Shown: piece by piece, positions 23,316 to 24,042 of the stretch
How the letters are laid out: the number at the start of each line of letters is the position of its first letter
Position numbering within the stretch: position 1 is the first letter of the stretch
Origin: Bacteroidota bacterium
Lineage (GTDB): Bacteria > Bacteroidota > Bacteroidia > Bacteroidales > JAADJA01
DNA length: 24,042 nt
Direction: 5' to 3'
NCBI GenBank assembly: GCA_024278155.1
Contig: JAJRTT010000172.1
Span: 1 to 24,042, forward strand
Notes under the pieces: generated by a model
Seen by the model: only the letters and a program-made list of their open reading frames with translations
Database searches by the model: none
What the model was told of the DNA's origin: nothing
Translations under genes and position numbers: made by a program

Positions 23316-23371
23316 AAAACTGTGAAAAACTGAGGAGCATGCCCCACAGTTTTGTTTCACCACAGTTTTTT
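23316..23371 (+). promoter_or_regulatory. Hairpin with two competing 3' arms upstream of the last gene
   Basis: AAAACTGTG (23316-23324) can pair with CACAGTTTT at 23345-23353 or with CACAGTTTTTT at 23361-23371. The second pairing would end in a T run like a terminator. The ATG at 23409 follows 37 bases later. It could be an attenuator or terminator; no ligand or leader peptide is evident. Confidence 0.35.
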
Positions 23372-23408
23372 GATTCACAAGTAAACCATTAATTTAAAAC
23401 ATAAAACT

Positions 23409-23948
23409 ATGAGGAACCTTGAAATTTTTTTTGAGAACCACTTTGACACAAAGGAGATAAGTGACGACAATATGGACATTTTCACCCAAGACCATATCGA
23501 GAGGTTAAAAACCAATAACCCCGATAATAAATACGACACCCTGGTTGCCGACACTGAAAAAAAGTACGGTGATTACTATGGCGCCAAAACAAGCGAAAGC
23601 ACAATCGAGGCACAAAGGGAAGCGGCCACGGTGGACGTTGAAAACCATGCAAAGGGTTTTTTGGGCCTGGTGAGCATGAAAGAAGGGATTATCCGTGGCA
23701 CCTGGGGAATCAACTCATCGATTTACCAGGAGTTTTACCCTCATGGCATAACCGAATACAACCGTGCCACACGTGCCACCCTGAACGACTTGATGGACCG
23801 CTACCTTGCGGCGGCAACAAAATATACGGCCGAACTGCCTGCTAACTTTATCGAGTCGTTCACTACTGTAATAAATGACTATAAAACGGCCCGTACGCTA
23901 CAACGGAACTTCCTTTCTAAAAACACCATAAAACCCCTGTATTTCTAA
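23409..23948 (+). CDS. Hypothetical protein, mostly helical
   Basis: The protein has 179 residues, with no signal peptide or membrane segment, so it is probably cytosolic. It is acidic at the start (ENHFDTKEISDDNMDIF) and has a central block rich in aromatic and Gly residues (IIRGTWGINSSIYQEFYPHG, then ITEYNRATRATLNDLMDRYL). I do not recognise the family. Codon usage resembles the housekeeping genes in the window, and the length and composition support a real gene. The 94 bases after it, to the window end, hold nothing I can name. Confidence 0.7.
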   Translation: MRNLEIFFENHFDTKEISDDNMDIFTQDHIERLKTNNPDNKYDTLVADTEKKYGDYYGAKTSESTIEAQREAATVDVENHAKGFLGLVSMKEGIIRGTWGINSSIYQEFYPHGITEYNRATRATLNDLMDRYLAAATKYTAELPANFIESFTTVINDYKTARTLQRNFLSKNTIKPLYF

Positions 23949-24042
23949 TATTCACAAGGTCTGCCAGCTTTTTGCGTCATTTTTAGTGTGGCTAAGGTAT
24001 TGTATCGTATAAATTTCTATAAAAGTTTGGTAGTATGAATTA

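Overview
The window comes from a Bacteroidota bacterium. Several signs agree: promoters of the TTG-N19-TAnnTTTG type (clear at 7231-7260 and 16489-16518), a short 287-residue primary sigma factor of the Bacteroidota kind, a type IX secretion (T9SS) C-terminal sorting domain, a PID-CTERM small protein, a Fibrobacter-succinogenes-type paralogous domain, and a TonB/TonB-dependent receptor pair. No rRNA, tRNA or CRISPR array was seen. The genus cannot be read from the sequence.

Bases 1-16,323 are mostly ordinary chromosome. In order they hold: the tail of an upstream gene; a REP-associated tyrosine transposase (RAYT) that has lost its start; a pair of inverted REP-like palindromes; an MscS channel; isopentenyl-diphosphate isomerase (minus strand); a repeat-bearing lipoprotein; a secreted TonB-domain protein followed by a TonB-dependent receptor; rpsO-pnp; the primary sigma factor; rpe; a second secreted TonB-domain protein; the dipeptidase pepD; and a TPR-membrane-HTH regulator. 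Terminators and promoters separate most of these units.

Bases 16,324-24,042 are a repeat-dense accessory stretch. The genes are a DUF1640-type coiled-coil membrane protein, a T9SS-exported protein broken by an in-frame TAG, a PID-CTERM small protein, a cell-surface protein with three 103-residue repeats plus a Fib_succ_major domain, a small secreted protein with a very basic tail, and a hypothetical protein. Between them lie at least four families of palindromic repeats. Three small genes are each bracketed by two copies of a different family.

The most unusual signal is the architecture of these palindromes. One family has four copies, two beside the RAYT and two about 20 kb away. Each copy is a 10-bp hairpin with a 3-nt loop, a 9-nt linker and a 6-bp hairpin with a 4-nt loop; the second stem changes sequence between copies while keeping its pairing. 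A second family has five copies of a 10-bp hairpin (loop TGT), a linker of exactly 13 nt in all five, and a 6-bp hairpin with a 3-nt loop. Constant geometry with changing sequence is what a structure-recognising mobilising enzyme or an RNA-level function would leave. This is an inference from the sequence alone.
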